From assembly GCF_900114255.1 (NCBI RefSeq), contig NZ_FOSL01000034.1:1-32367 (forward strand): a stretch of 32,367 bases of DNA. Direction: 5' to 3'. Origin of the DNA: Neomesorhizobium albiziae. Lineage in GTDB: Bacteria > Pseudomonadota > Alphaproteobacteria > Rhizobiales > Rhizobiaceae. The position numbers were made by a program, and so were the translations under genes. Of the stretch, positions 1 through 7,699 are shown one piece after another; the stretch's first letter is position 1, and every line of letters begins with the position of its first letter. The notes under the pieces were generated by a model. It saw only the letters and a list, made by a program, of their open reading frames with translations, was not told where the DNA came from and did not search any database.

Positions 1-381
1 CGCTTGCTGCTGGTGGGCGGCGAATATTATCCTCTCGCGTTGTTCGACGGCGACCGCTCGCGCACCCATCCCGAGCCTCAGCATTCCGAGCGCGTCATCG
101 ACTATAGCGTCACCAATCAGGATGAGCAGATGAGCGAGCTTACCGAGCGCGAGTTCCAGGTGCTTGCCCTTGTGGCCAATGGGCTGCAGAACAAGGCTAT
201 CGCGGCTTCGCTGGGACTGTCGGAGTTCACGGTGAAGATTCATCTCCACAACATCAACACCAAACTCGGCACCCACAACCGCACGCAGGCTGCGGCTCTC
301 TTCCATGCACAGCGCAAAGCGTCGCCCTCGTTCGGGCGGATTTTGGCGCAGCCATCATACCTGGCGTTACCGCTTTCCTGA
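1..381 (+). CDS. LuxR/NarL-type DNA-binding regulator, 5' end outside the window
   Basis: The frame is open from the first base, so the start lies upstream of the window. Only the C-terminal about 126 residues are present. The second half is a LuxR-type helix-turn-helix: it begins LTEREFQVLALVANGLQNK and continues through the recognition helix (SEFTVKIHLHNINTKLG). This arrangement is standard for NarL/FixJ-type response regulators, in which an N-terminal receiver domain controls DNA binding. The receiver domain, if there is one, is not visible, so the signal and targets are unknown. The tail after the HTH (about 25 residues, Ser/Pro/Leu-rich) is longer than usual. The next gene starts 9 bases after the stop and may be cotranscribed. 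Confidence 0.8.
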   Translation, partial: RLLLVGGEYYPLALFDGDRSRTHPEPQHSERVIDYSVTNQDEQMSELTEREFQVLALVANGLQNKAIAASLGLSEFTVKIHLHNINTKLGTHNRTQAAALFHAQRKASPSFGRILAQPSYLALPLS

Positions 382-390
382 GGCTGCCGA

Positions 391-648
391 ATGACCCGTC
401 TACAGGACGTGCTGCTGGTCGTGGGCCAGCTCAACTATACCTGGACAAACACGGAGAGCCTGCTCATCTATCTGATCGCCGGGCTCGCCAAGGTCGATAA
501 AGAGACCGCAATCATCATCTTCCTGACCTTGAATACGACCCGCGCTCGCATCGAGCTGGTCGAGCGCCTGGCCAAGATGAAAAAGACTGACCTTTCCACC
601 AGGAAGGAATCGAAAAGTCGATGGATTCCGTGTGGCTTACTATGGTGA
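391..648 (+). CDS. Small hypothetical protein, probably frameshifted near its C-terminus
   Basis: This is an 85-residue reading frame starting at ATG 391, directly behind the LuxR-type gene. The first about 65 residues are convincing protein (LNYTWTNTESLLIYLIAGLA, then a helix rich in Leu, Ile, Arg and Lys) and read like a small rhizobial conserved hypothetical. I know no function for it. After the segment KKTDLSTRKE the frame turns to Ser/Arg/Trp-rich sequence and stops. The +1 frame continues with a plausible segment (EKSMDSVWLTMVIGENLKRG) to a stop near 723. This suggests a one-base frameshift around 610-614. It could instead be a genuinely short protein. Confidence 0.45.
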   Translation: MTRLQDVLLVVGQLNYTWTNTESLLIYLIAGLAKVDKETAIIIFLTLNTTRARIELVERLAKMKKTDLSTRKESKSRWIPCGLLW

Positions 649-1064
649 TCGGTGAGAACCTGAAGAGAGGCACTCACTGGATCGCAATACCGACGGCTAC
701 GCTGCAGCAAGAAAAACTCTGACACTGGGCGACTGGCATCAGGGCTGAAAAATGGTTGGAGCGAAGAGAGCAGGAGGCTGCGCAACAGGAAAAAGCCTGC
801 CAGGAAGCGCGTGGGCGCCACAGGAAGCCCCTGAATTCTTAGTCAGGGCTGAAAAACAGAGGTCTATCTCCGTCACCTCTTAAAGACGTTGACCAAGGGC
901 ACTTCCTAACCGTTCCGGAATTTCGGGGTTCGAATGCGCTACGCCGCAAGTCGGTCTCATTGCCGACGTTCCCGGACCGGGGCAGACTGGCGATCTGCCC
1001 CGGAGGACACGTGGGATAGATAGTAGCCGATGAGCTGATCGGAAACTCCGAGTACCGCAGTCCT
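649..1064. other. No gene recognised
   Basis: About 415 bases between the small hypothetical gene and the end of the BCCT transporter gene. Neither strand has a reading frame with recognisable protein character beyond the possible frameshifted tail of the previous gene (to about 723). It holds a 14-bp direct repeat, listed separately. A short inverted repeat (AGAGGT/ACCTCT with an 11-base loop, about 860-882) is visible but has no T-tract. It probably represents decayed sequence. Confidence 0.5.
739..856. repeat. 14-bp direct repeat pair
   Basis: The sequence TCAGGGCTGAAAAA occurs at 739-752 and again at 843-856, 104 bases apart. The pair lies in a non-coding stretch. It may be the footprint of a small duplication or deletion, and no function is evident. 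Confidence 0.5.
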
Positions 1065-2711
1065 TCAACCAGTTATCGGCGCTGCCGCGGGAACCCGAGC
1101 GCTGGCGGCGTCGAGATTGTGGGTGGGTGGAGCTGGAACGACTTGCGTTTCATGGCTCACAATCGGGGCCAACGGTTCTGCGCGGAGCTGCTTCAGCAGG
1201 CCCAATGTCAAGATCACCATCACGAGCATGAACGGCGCTGACATCACGACCATCGTCTGCTGCAACGCAGTCAGGCCGCCGGCCAGCAACAGCATCGCAG
1301 CCGCGACAGCGGCGGTGACACCCCAGAATGCCGTGATCAAGCGAGGCGGATTTGCCGATCCGCGCGAACACAGGATGCCCATGACGACGGCACCGGCGTC
1401 GGCGCCGCTGACGAACCACAACACAATAAGCAGCATCACGGCAGTGCTGACGACGCCGGCGAACGGGAACTGATCGAGCAGCGCGAACAGCGCCGAAGCC
1501 TGGCTTGCTTCGACCGCTTCGACGATTCCGATGCCTTCGGTCAAAGCGAGATTGATCGCAGTTCCGCCAAAGATCACGAACCAGATCATGCTGACTGCCG
1601 CAGGCAGAAGCAGAACGCCCAGCACGAACTCGCGGATTGTCCGCCCCTTTGAGATGCGGGCAATGAACGTACCGACGAAAGGAGCCCATGAGACCCACCA
1701 CGCCCAGTAGAAAACCGTCCAGCTTTGCACCCACTGATCCTGGCTGAACGTGCCGGTGCGAAACATCATCGGCCAGAAATTGTAGACGTAGAGCCCAACA
1801 CTTTCGATCAGGCTGCTGAAGATGTAGCGGGTCGGGCCGACGGCGATGACGTAGAGCGCAATCATTATCGCGACTATCATGCTCAGATTGGCAAGGAACT
1901 GCACGCCTTTCCCGACACCGGTGGTGGCGGAGAGCACGAACATCACCGTGACGACCGCGATAAAGATCATTTGCACGGTTGTGGAGTTTGGAATGCCCCA
2001 GACGAATTCCATCGCGCCATTGACCTGCAGCGCGCCCATCCCCAACGAAGGAATGAGTCCGAATAGCGTCGCGAGCACCGCGGCCGCATCGAGCGACTTG
2101 CCAAGCCAGCCGTCGACGCGATCACCGAGGATCGGACGGCATGCGGTGCTTACCAGATTGCGTCCGCCGTGCCGGTATCCAAAATAGGCCAGCGCCAAGC
2201 CGGCGATGGCGTAGATCGCCCAGCCGGTGACGCCCCAATGCAGGAATGTGTACTGCATGGCAATGCGGGCTGCCTGCTCGCTCTTGGCGTCAGCCATTCC
2301 AGGTGGCGGCGCCGAGAAGTGCGAGATCGGTTCGGCCACGCCGTAGAACAGGAGACCGATTCCCATTCCCGCGGCAAACATCATCGATATCCAGGAAATG
2401 GTGTTGAACTCGGGTCTGTCGTCGTCCTTGCCAAGCCGTATGTGACCGTACCGGCTGAACATCAGGAAGACGCAGATCCCGACGAAGCCGCAAACGGCCG
2501 TTACATATACCCAGCCGATGTCGCCGACGAGGAAACTCATGATTGCGCCGGTGACGGCGGCCAGACTCTGGTGCGATACAATTCCCCAAATCAGGAATAT
2601 CACAGTGATGGCCGCGGCCGGAATAAACACGGCCAAGTCAACTCTTTCCCATAAGCCGCCTTCGGTTTCGTCGACGCCGACGCCGGGGACGGCCTTGTCC
2701 GCATTGCTCAT
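1065..2711 (-). CDS. BCCT-family betaine/carnitine/choline transporter
   Basis: This 548-residue inner-membrane protein should import a quaternary ammonium solute such as glycine betaine, choline or carnitine. It has the length and about twelve hydrophobic segments of the BCCT family. Two family signatures are clear: GMGIGLLFYGVAEP at residues 115-128, in the unwound helix that binds substrate and ion, and the Trp-rich stretch YWAWWVSWAPFVGTF followed by ISKGRTIREF. The GMGIG form resembles that of sodium-coupled members such as BetP, so symport is likely but not proven. There is no long charged C-terminal tail of the osmosensing kind. ATG 2711 has an AGGAGG ribosome site (complement of 2718-2723) overlapping the stop codon of the upstream ProX-like gene, so the two form an operon. 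The precise substrate is not readable from sequence. Confidence 0.93.
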   Translation of the reverse strand: MSNADKAVPGVGVDETEGGLWERVDLAVFIPAAAITVIFLIWGIVSHQSLAAVTGAIMSFLVGDIGWVYVTAVCGFVGICVFLMFSRYGHIRLGKDDDRPEFNTISWISMMFAAGMGIGLLFYGVAEPISHFSAPPPGMADAKSEQAARIAMQYTFLHWGVTGWAIYAIAGLALAYFGYRHGGRNLVSTACRPILGDRVDGWLGKSLDAAAVLATLFGLIPSLGMGALQVNGAMEFVWGIPNSTTVQMIFIAVVTVMFVLSATTGVGKGVQFLANLSMIVAIMIALYVIAVGPTRYIFSSLIESVGLYVYNFWPMMFRTGTFSQDQWVQSWTVFYWAWWVSWAPFVGTFIARISKGRTIREFVLGVLLLPAAVSMIWFVIFGGTAINLALTEGIGIVEAVEASQASALFALLDQFPFAGVVSTAVMLLIVLWFVSGADAGAVVMGILCSRGSANPPRLITAFWGVTAAVAAAMLLLAGGLTALQQTMVVMSAPFMLVMVILTLGLLKQLRAEPLAPIVSHETQVVPAPPTHNLDAASARVPAAAPITG

Positions 2712-2721
2712 GATGAACCTC

Positions 2722-3843
2722 CTAATTGCTTGTCGTTGCCGAGCGCGCTTCGCCGAGCCAACGATCGACCTCGGCCTTATTTGCCTCGATCCACTGTATT
2801 GCGTGCCTTTCGATATCTGCTGCGGTGTTCTCGCCGCGCCGCATCTTCAGGTTCTGATCGAAGATGTCCCGGGGATTGATCTTGACGAGTTCCAGCAGAC
2901 GGCCCGCGGCCGGATTCTGCTTCAGGAACTCATTGTTGGCGACGATCCGGATGCTGCTGGCAACGAAGCCGGTTTCGCAAGGATCGCTCGCGCAACCCTC
3001 TACGCCGGCAACCTTGGTGTCGACGCCAGCAGGGCTGGGCGCCTGCAACCAGGTGACGTCCTTGCCGGGGACCAGCTCGGCGACCATGTAGCTCGGGGTC
3101 CAAGTGGCATACAGAACAGGCTGGCCCTGTTTGACCCGGGCGACAATGTCGTCGAATAAGGTCGCGTAATCGCCTTGAACCTGCTCAACCAGCCAGCCCT
3201 GAGCCTCTATCTGTTCGTCGATGAATTTGGCGCACACCCAGCCCCGGCTGCAACCGATGAGATCCGCCTTGCCGTTTGCGTCGCGATCGAAGAGGGCTGC
3301 GACTTCAGGGCGCTTCAGATCGCTCATCGAGACAATGCTGTGCTGGTCGGCGGCCGGCTTGTCGACGAGATAGCCGAGCAATGCCCCGTCAGGCACAATC
3401 CTGCCGACAGGACCGGCCAAGTCGCCAACGATGCCTCGCGTTGGCAGCGCGGTCTTCAGCTTGGCTTCATGCAACGGAAACCAGCCGTTCGCCCAGAAAT
3501 CGACGAGACGGGACGCTACAGCCGGATAGAATACGTCGGGGCTCATCTCGCGTTCGGCAGGTGGCGTTACTTCGTAGCCAAGTTCACGCAGCAACGCGGA
3601 GACGATCTCAGCTTCGAAGTAGCCCGTGTCCCAGTTGGCTCGGGCAGCAGTGACCTTTACGTCGGCACCGGGCTTGGCTTCAGCTTGTGCGTAAGGTTTT
3701 GTGGTTCCAGTCTGCTCTTCATCCGAGCAGCCGGCGAGCATTACCGGCAAAAGCAGGAATAGGATCAAAGCGTGAGAAAGCGCGAACCATTGTCGGCCAG
3801 GCCGCGCGCGCACCTGCCCTGTAACTGACGCCTGTAGGGTCAT
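2722..3843 (-). CDS. ProX-like glycine betaine-binding lipoprotein
   Basis: This 373-residue periplasmic binding protein of the OpuAC/ProX class should capture glycine betaine or a related compound. The N-terminus is a lipoprotein signal: a hydrophobic segment ends in the lipobox VMLAGC with Cys39 as the predicted lipidated residue, followed by a Ser/Glu/Thr-rich linker. ProX-like landmarks include FWANGWFPLH, DANGKADLIGC, LYATWTPSYMVAELVPGKDV and the paired cysteines in GCASDPCETGF. ATG 3843 is preceded by a near-perfect ribosome site, AGGAGGTGAT. It is cotranscribed with the downstream BCCT gene, 10 bases away. No ABC permease or ATPase gene lies nearby, which is unusual for a ProX protein: it either serves a transporter encoded elsewhere or works with the BCCT protein. 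Confidence 0.9.
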   Translation of the reverse strand: MTLQASVTGQVRARPGRQWFALSHALILFLLLPVMLAGCSDEEQTGTTKPYAQAEAKPGADVKVTAARANWDTGYFEAEIVSALLRELGYEVTPPAEREMSPDVFYPAVASRLVDFWANGWFPLHEAKLKTALPTRGIVGDLAGPVGRIVPDGALLGYLVDKPAADQHSIVSMSDLKRPEVAALFDRDANGKADLIGCSRGWVCAKFIDEQIEAQGWLVEQVQGDYATLFDDIVARVKQGQPVLYATWTPSYMVAELVPGKDVTWLQAPSPAGVDTKVAGVEGCASDPCETGFVASSIRIVANNEFLKQNPAAGRLLELVKINPRDIFDQNLKMRRGENTAADIERHAIQWIEANKAEVDRWLGEARSATTSN

Positions 3844-3937
3844 GCGATCACCTCCTCTATCTGCATTCTATATCTGAGAAGGCTATGGCAAAATCCGCAT
3901 TGACATCGTGCCGATATTGCCAGGAAATTTGCGCATC

Positions 3938-4912
3938 ATGCCAAACGAAGAGTTTTTCGCCACATTTCTTCTTTGCGACGGGTTTTCCAACATGGTTCTG
4001 GCGTGTGCGCTGGAGCCCCTTCGTGCGGTCCACGATCTGATCGGTGGGGTGAGTTGGCAGATCTTGACCTTGACAAACGAAAGTGCCGTAAGCTCCAGCG
4101 GTCTAAAGATCGCACCCGATCTGCCGCTGCAAAATGCGTCCCGTTCCGATCTTCTGGTCGTGGTTGCGGGATACGGGTTCCGCGAACAGGCGGTTTCGGC
4201 CACTTCGCAGAAGCTTCAAATGCTTGCCAGGCGGGCAGATACGATCATTGCGGCGGATACAGCTCCCTGGCTCCTCGGTAAGGCTGGACTGTTGGGCGGA
4301 AGCGCGGCCACCTTGCACTGGCAGGCGCTGGCGGAATTTGAAGAAAGTTTCCCGGACATTGCCGTATCTCACAGCCGCTTTGTCATGTCCGGACGGTTCT
4401 GGACCTGTGGCAGTGCCTCGACGACACTTGATCTAATGCTGGAGATGATCAAAGGTCGCTTTGGCGCAGCCATTGCCTTCGATGTTTCGGCCTTGTTCGT
4501 GCACGACGCCGAGCGTTTGGTCGCCAGCAGTCATGGATCCGGGCGGCTGATGGCCAAAGGCTCTCCGCAATTGCGCAATGCGATTGTGCGCATGATTGAA
4601 ACGATCGAGGCGCCAGAGAGGCTTCACCAAATCGCCGCTTTTGTGAATGTCTCTCTGCGCACCCTGAACCGACTGTTCCTTGATGAAGTCGGACTTCCGC
4701 CTGGAAAATATTACCAGTTCCTGCGCTTGGCCCGCGCTCGTGATCTCGCCGCCAACACCAACCTGACGCAGGGCGATATCGCACTGCGCACCGGATTCTC
4801 GGGGCCATCGGTGCTCAGCAGGGCTTTCTCCACGCATTTTGGCTACTCTATTGGAAAGAACTCCAGGGGTCTTCGAGCGTCGTCTTCGGACTATCGTCGA
4901 TCGAATGTCTGA
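3938..4912 (+). CDS. GlxA-family AraC-type transcriptional regulator
   Basis: This is a two-domain regulator of 324 residues from ATG 3938. Residues 1 to about 190 are a DJ-1/PfpI-like (class I glutamine amidotransferase fold) sensor, with the family segments CALEPLRAVHDL, AGLLGGSAATLHW and the following TCGSASTTLDLMLEMI. The C-terminal 90 residues are an AraC helix-turn-helix pair ending in SGPSVLSRAFSTHFGYS. Family members include GbdR and CdhR, which control betaine and carnitine use. That fits its position, divergent from the ProX-BCCT operon across less than 100 bases. I infer that it controls those transporters in response to a quaternary amine. A GTG at 3908 would add ten residues but has no ribosome site, while AGGAAA lies about 12 bases before ATG 3938. 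Confidence 0.88.
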   Translation: MPNEEFFATFLLCDGFSNMVLACALEPLRAVHDLIGGVSWQILTLTNESAVSSSGLKIAPDLPLQNASRSDLLVVVAGYGFREQAVSATSQKLQMLARRADTIIAADTAPWLLGKAGLLGGSAATLHWQALAEFEESFPDIAVSHSRFVMSGRFWTCGSASTTLDLMLEMIKGRFGAAIAFDVSALFVHDAERLVASSHGSGRLMAKGSPQLRNAIVRMIETIEAPERLHQIAAFVNVSLRTLNRLFLDEVGLPPGKYYQFLRLARARDLAANTNLTQGDIALRTGFSGPSVLSRAFSTHFGYSIGKNSRGLRASSSDYRRSNV

Positions 4913-5023
4913 TCAGCGTCTGCCCGGCGAGTTCTCATCGGCAGCGAATGTCCAGTAGGGTCAACGTTGCAGCCACCCGATGCCCGCGTTGAGCAAATTT
5001 CGACACCTCGGTGGTTCATCCAA

Positions 5024-5205
5024 TCATCTCACGAGCAACAGTGACGGGTTCATGCAGTTCAGGATTGCTGTTGCCTCGTCTCGGGCACCGTTCGGTCTTG
5101 TAGCCGCAGCCGATCCAGCCCCAAAACGCGCTTGAGGTGGGCAAATAGCATCAAGACCTTCTGGCGCTCGCGACGCGAGGTGACTTTGGTGGCGGCCATA
5201 TCGCG
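5024..5205 (-). pseudogene. Remnant of a transposase C-terminus
   Basis: The minus strand reads a short segment typical of IS1182/IS5-like transposases: SRRERQKVLMLFAHLKRVLG followed by LDRLRLQ. In intact members this is followed by a GPNGARDEF motif. Here PNGARDE is found only after changing frame (about 5090-5100), after which the sequence departs and stops at 5024. No terminal repeats were seen, and the rest of the element is missing. This is an old insertion relic separating the betaine island from the MarR locus. Confidence 0.72.
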
Positions 5206-5368
5206 GGTGGATAAAGAGCAGGATTTTGCTGGCTGGGCCTTTCGGACGCCATCGACGCTTGAAGGTACGGGCGCCGCAAGCCAGCTTGCTGGTGCGTTGC
5301 TGCGATTGATGGCACCCAAAGAATTGTTGCAGGCAGAGAGCTTCCTGGCACTACCCGGCGACGCGGTC

Positions 5369-5836
5369 CTAACTGTCAGATCTCGAAAGGAAGTTCAGTT
5401 CGGAGCGCAGATGATCCGGGACTGACAGCGCCGTTTCGATCTCAGCATGGAGATGGCGCCAGATCGGCACCGCCTCCGCCAGAACCGCCCGGCCGGCTGG
5501 CGTCAGCCGCAGCAGTCTGGCGCGCCCGTCCGTCGGATCGGTTGCTGTCTCGACGAGGCGGCGATGCTCCAGTGGCTTGAGATTGGCAGTCAAGGTCGTC
5601 CTGTCCATCGCCAGCAACGCCGCCACACCGCCGAGGTTCGGCGGCTCAGGCCGATTGAGCGACATGAGGAGAGAGAATTGCCCGCTGGTGATACCGGCGG
5701 GCTTCAGCGCGATATCGAAACGGCGTGCAAGCGCACGCGCCGCCCTCTGCGCATGCAGGCACAGGCAGGTATCACGCACCAGACGTGTGGTTTCGAAGGT
5801 AAGATCGGCAGACGGATGCATCTGAAAGGTTGACAT
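5369..5836 (-). CDS. MarR-family transcriptional regulator
   Basis: This 155-residue winged-helix regulator shows the normal MarR layout: an N-terminal dimerisation helix with Cys and Arg residues (DTCLCLHAQRAARALARRFD), a recognition region (GITSGQFSLLMSLN, then LGGVAALLAMDRTTLTANLK), and the wing DPTDGRARLLRLTPAGRA. The final helices are of normal length. The ATG at 5836 lies only ten bases from a perfect 22-bp palindrome at 5847-5868, so the protein very likely represses its own promoter. The divergent gene encodes a VOC-fold protein and may share the control. No strong ribosome site precedes the start, consistent with a short leader. The ligand is unknown; MarR proteins commonly respond to phenolics or oxidants. 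Confidence 0.9.
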   Translation of the reverse strand: MSTFQMHPSADLTFETTRLVRDTCLCLHAQRAARALARRFDIALKPAGITSGQFSLLMSLNRPEPPNLGGVAALLAMDRTTLTANLKPLEHRRLVETATDPTDGRARLLRLTPAGRAVLAEAVPIWRHLHAEIETALSVPDHLRSELNFLSRSDS

Positions 5837-5846
5837 GCATGGAATC

Positions 5847-5868
5847 TTTACGTTGATATCAACGTAAA
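5847..5868. promoter_or_regulatory. Perfect 22-bp palindromic operator, probably MarR-bound
   Basis: The two 11-base half sites TTTACGTTGAT and ATCAACGTAAA are exact reverse complements with no spacer. The centre TTGATATCAA resembles MarR-family operators. It sits ten bases upstream of the marR start and about 140 bases upstream of the VOC gene. Confidence 0.8.
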
Positions 5869-6008
5869 TGAGGGATCGTCAATCGTGGAGGATAGGATGC
5901 CGCATCGCTCGGTCGTCCCACGAGAGGAATGGCCCAAGGCAGATCGATCGTTGGCGTGTCGCATTTCGCACGCACCGCACCGACTTCGACGACAAAGAGG
6001 AGGCGACC

Positions 6009-6455
6009 TTGAAGATCGTGACCAGTGTGAGTTTCCGGGGCCAGTGCCGCGAGGCGTTCGAGTTCTATGCCAAAGTCCTGGGCGGAAAGATCACAGCAGC
6101 CATACCCTATGGCGATGCGCCTCCGGGCATGCCGATCACCGATGAGAAGTACAAGACCTGGCTGATGCATTGCTGGCTCGATGTTGGCGATCAAGCGCTG
6201 ATGGGTGCCGACATGGACGTCGAGTGGGCCCGCAACATTGACAAGCCCAAAAACGGCTTCGACGTCACCCTGCACACCGAGGACAAGGCCGAGGCCCAGC
6301 GCTGGTTCGATCGACTGTCTGAAGGCGGCAAGGCGGTCATGCCGTTCGGGGAGACCTTCTGGTCACCCGGCTTCGGTTCCCTGATCGACAGGTTCGGCGT
6401 CCCGTGGATGGTCAACGTCATTCCATCGGCTGACTGGAGGCCGCCTCAGGGCTGA
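6009..6455 (+). CDS. VOC-family (PhnB/glyoxalase-like) protein
   Basis: This 148-residue protein has the vicinal-oxygen-chelate fold of the PhnB-like group, often annotated as a 3-demethylubiquinone methyltransferase-like domain. Visible features are the N-terminal strand-helix [20 protein letters not shown], the middle element MGADMDVEW, the second repeat [20 protein letters not shown], and the terminal [20 protein letters not shown]. It is probably cytoplasmic. The reaction cannot be told: the family includes lyases, dioxygenases and binding proteins without activity. The frame is open upstream to 5868, but TTG 6009 follows an AGGAGG ribosome site by six bases and starts where family members start. 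It is divergent from a MarR gene and may be controlled through the shared operator. Confidence 0.85.
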   Translation: MKIVTSVSFRGQCREAFEFYAKVLGGKITAAIPYGDAPPGMPITDEKYKTWLMHCWLDVGDQALMGADMDVEWARNIDKPKNGFDVTLHTEDKAEAQRWFDRLSEGGKAVMPFGETFWSPGFGSLIDRFGVPWMVNVIPSADWRPPQG

Positions 6456-6611
6456 TGCCGTGCCAGCACAGCCGGGCAGTCAATCTGAATACGTCTCATG
6501 CCGATATCTAAGACGGTTGCACCAGTTTTTATCCAGTCGCCAGGAGTGAGACCGGGCTTTCCGACGCGCCCGGGCACGCTCGGCCGCCCCCCTAGAAACA
6601 CGCCTTGCCTT

Positions 6612-6645
6612 TGTGTTGAACGATATCTATGTTACGTTCAACACA
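6612..6645. promoter_or_regulatory. Inverted-repeat operator of the PIN toxin-antitoxin operon
   Basis: Perfect 11-base arms TGTGTTGAACG (6612-6622) and CGTTCAACACA (6635-6645) are separated by 12 bases. The repeat ends at the antitoxin ribosome site (AGGAG, 6645-6649), the expected place for autorepression. There is no T-tract to suggest a terminator. Confidence 0.72.
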
Positions 6646-6655
6646 GGAGCCCAGC

Positions 6656-6952
6656 ATGGTTGCCCAAATCCGATCTGCTGAAGAGAATGAGGAGCGGGTT
6701 GCGCTAACTCGCAACAAGCTTGTGCTTGAGCAGGCGCGAGCTGTTGGCCTTCTTGGTGCCGCGAAGAATACACGTCTGTCAGGGCGTGTCCCATCGGAGT
6801 TGATCGACGCCGCGAAAAAGCGAGCTCACGTCACATCCGACACCGAACTGCTGGAACTGGCATTGTCGCGGTTGGCCCTTGAAGACGACTTTGGTGCCCG
6901 TCTTGTTGGCCGGAAAGGCAGCATTCCGGCGGATATCGATCTTGGGATTTGA
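6656..6952 (+). CDS. Antitoxin of a type II PIN toxin-antitoxin pair
   Basis: This is a small protein of 98 residues encoded immediately before a PIN-domain toxin. The middle and C-terminal parts contain a ribbon-helix-helix-like stretch (LSGRVPSELIDAAKKRAHVT, then SDTELLELALSRLAL), which would bind the operator and neutralise the toxin. The end (FGARLVGRKGSIPADIDLG) is the flexible tail typical of antitoxins. ATG 6656 is preceded by AGGAG at six bases; an in-frame ATG at 6629 falls inside the inverted repeat and is less likely. It overlaps the toxin gene by 11 bases, pointing to coupled translation. Assignment rests on context and general character, since I cannot name its antitoxin family. 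Confidence 0.75.
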   Translation: MVAQIRSAEENEERVALTRNKLVLEQARAVGLLGAAKNTRLSGRVPSELIDAAKKRAHVTSDTELLELALSRLALEDDFGARLVGRKGSIPADIDLGI

Positions 6953-7526
6953 TCTTCGCGAGATCCTGCGATCACTGAAGCCCCAGAAATGGTCGGGAAC
7001 GCTTGAACGTCGTGCCGATGAAGATTTGGCCTGGGCAGACGACGAGCCTGCGATTGGCGGTCCGTTATTCTTGGACACCAGCGTCTATCTGGATGTCCTG
7101 CAGGGTCGATCGCCGGCAGCGGTGGATACGCTCCTCACCTATCGTAGATGTCACCATTCGGCTGTCTGTCTTTCCGAGCTAACCCACGCGTTTGGCCGCC
7201 TTGATCCGACTCACGCTTCAACGAAGTCGGTCTTGGAGATTATCCGGCAGACGATAGACGACATACCGGCGCATAGGCTTCATGCTCCCGACGCAACGAC
7301 CTGGGGGCAAGCCGGCATCGTTGCCGGCTTGCTGTTCCGGTTGAGCAAGCTAGCGAAGGGCGAGGGCCACGAGCGCCGCCTTGTCAACGATACTCTAATC
7401 TTCCTGCAGGCACGGAGATTGGGTGCTAGCGTGTTAACCGGAAATATCCGGGATTTCGATTATCTCTCCCAGATCATTCCAACTGGACGCATTATTTTGT
7501 ATCGGTTTCCCTCAACAGCACAGTAA
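6942..7526 (+). CDS. PIN-domain toxin, VapC-like ribonuclease
   Basis: This protein of about 194 residues has a PIN nuclease fold, predicted to cut RNA. The acidic metal-binding residues are in place: Asp45 in FLDTSVYLDVLQG, Glu79 in CLSELTHAF, Asp150 in RLVNDTLIFLQA, and Asp171/Asp173 in TGNIRDFDYL. An N-terminal extension of about 40 residues before the PIN core is longer than in classic VapC. The most likely start is TTG 6942, inside the end of the antitoxin gene and matching the start of the recognisable domain. The reading frame is open back to 6879, but those codons duplicate the antitoxin coding region. Together with the upstream gene it should act as a plasmid-stabilising addiction module. 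The gene looks intact. Confidence 0.82.
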   Translation: MGFDLREILRSLKPQKWSGTLERRADEDLAWADDEPAIGGPLFLDTSVYLDVLQGRSPAAVDTLLTYRRCHHSAVCLSELTHAFGRLDPTHASTKSVLEIIRQTIDDIPAHRLHAPDATTWGQAGIVAGLLFRLSKLAKGEGHERRLVNDTLIFLQARRLGASVLTGNIRDFDYLSQIIPTGRIILYRFPSTAQ

Positions 7527-7699
7527 TGGAGCACCTCAGCGGCGCACTGCCGCGGCGTGAAACACTGTGTCTCTAGGCAAACGCGGGATGACTCGCAAGA
7601 ACGCTAATCCTGCACCGCCTACCGCCATCCAAGGTCCGCACAGAAGGTGACGAGGGAGGTCATGTCCGCTACCGAAGCCCGTTTTGCAGCCAATAGTTC

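Noticed and set aside
5132-5425. A 97-residue plus-strand frame
   Set aside because: It overlaps the transposase relic and the marR end on the other strand and has no recognisable protein features.
7539-7553. GCGGC-GCACT-GCCGC hairpin after the PIN toxin gene as a terminator
   Set aside because: The stem is only five pairs and there is no T-run.
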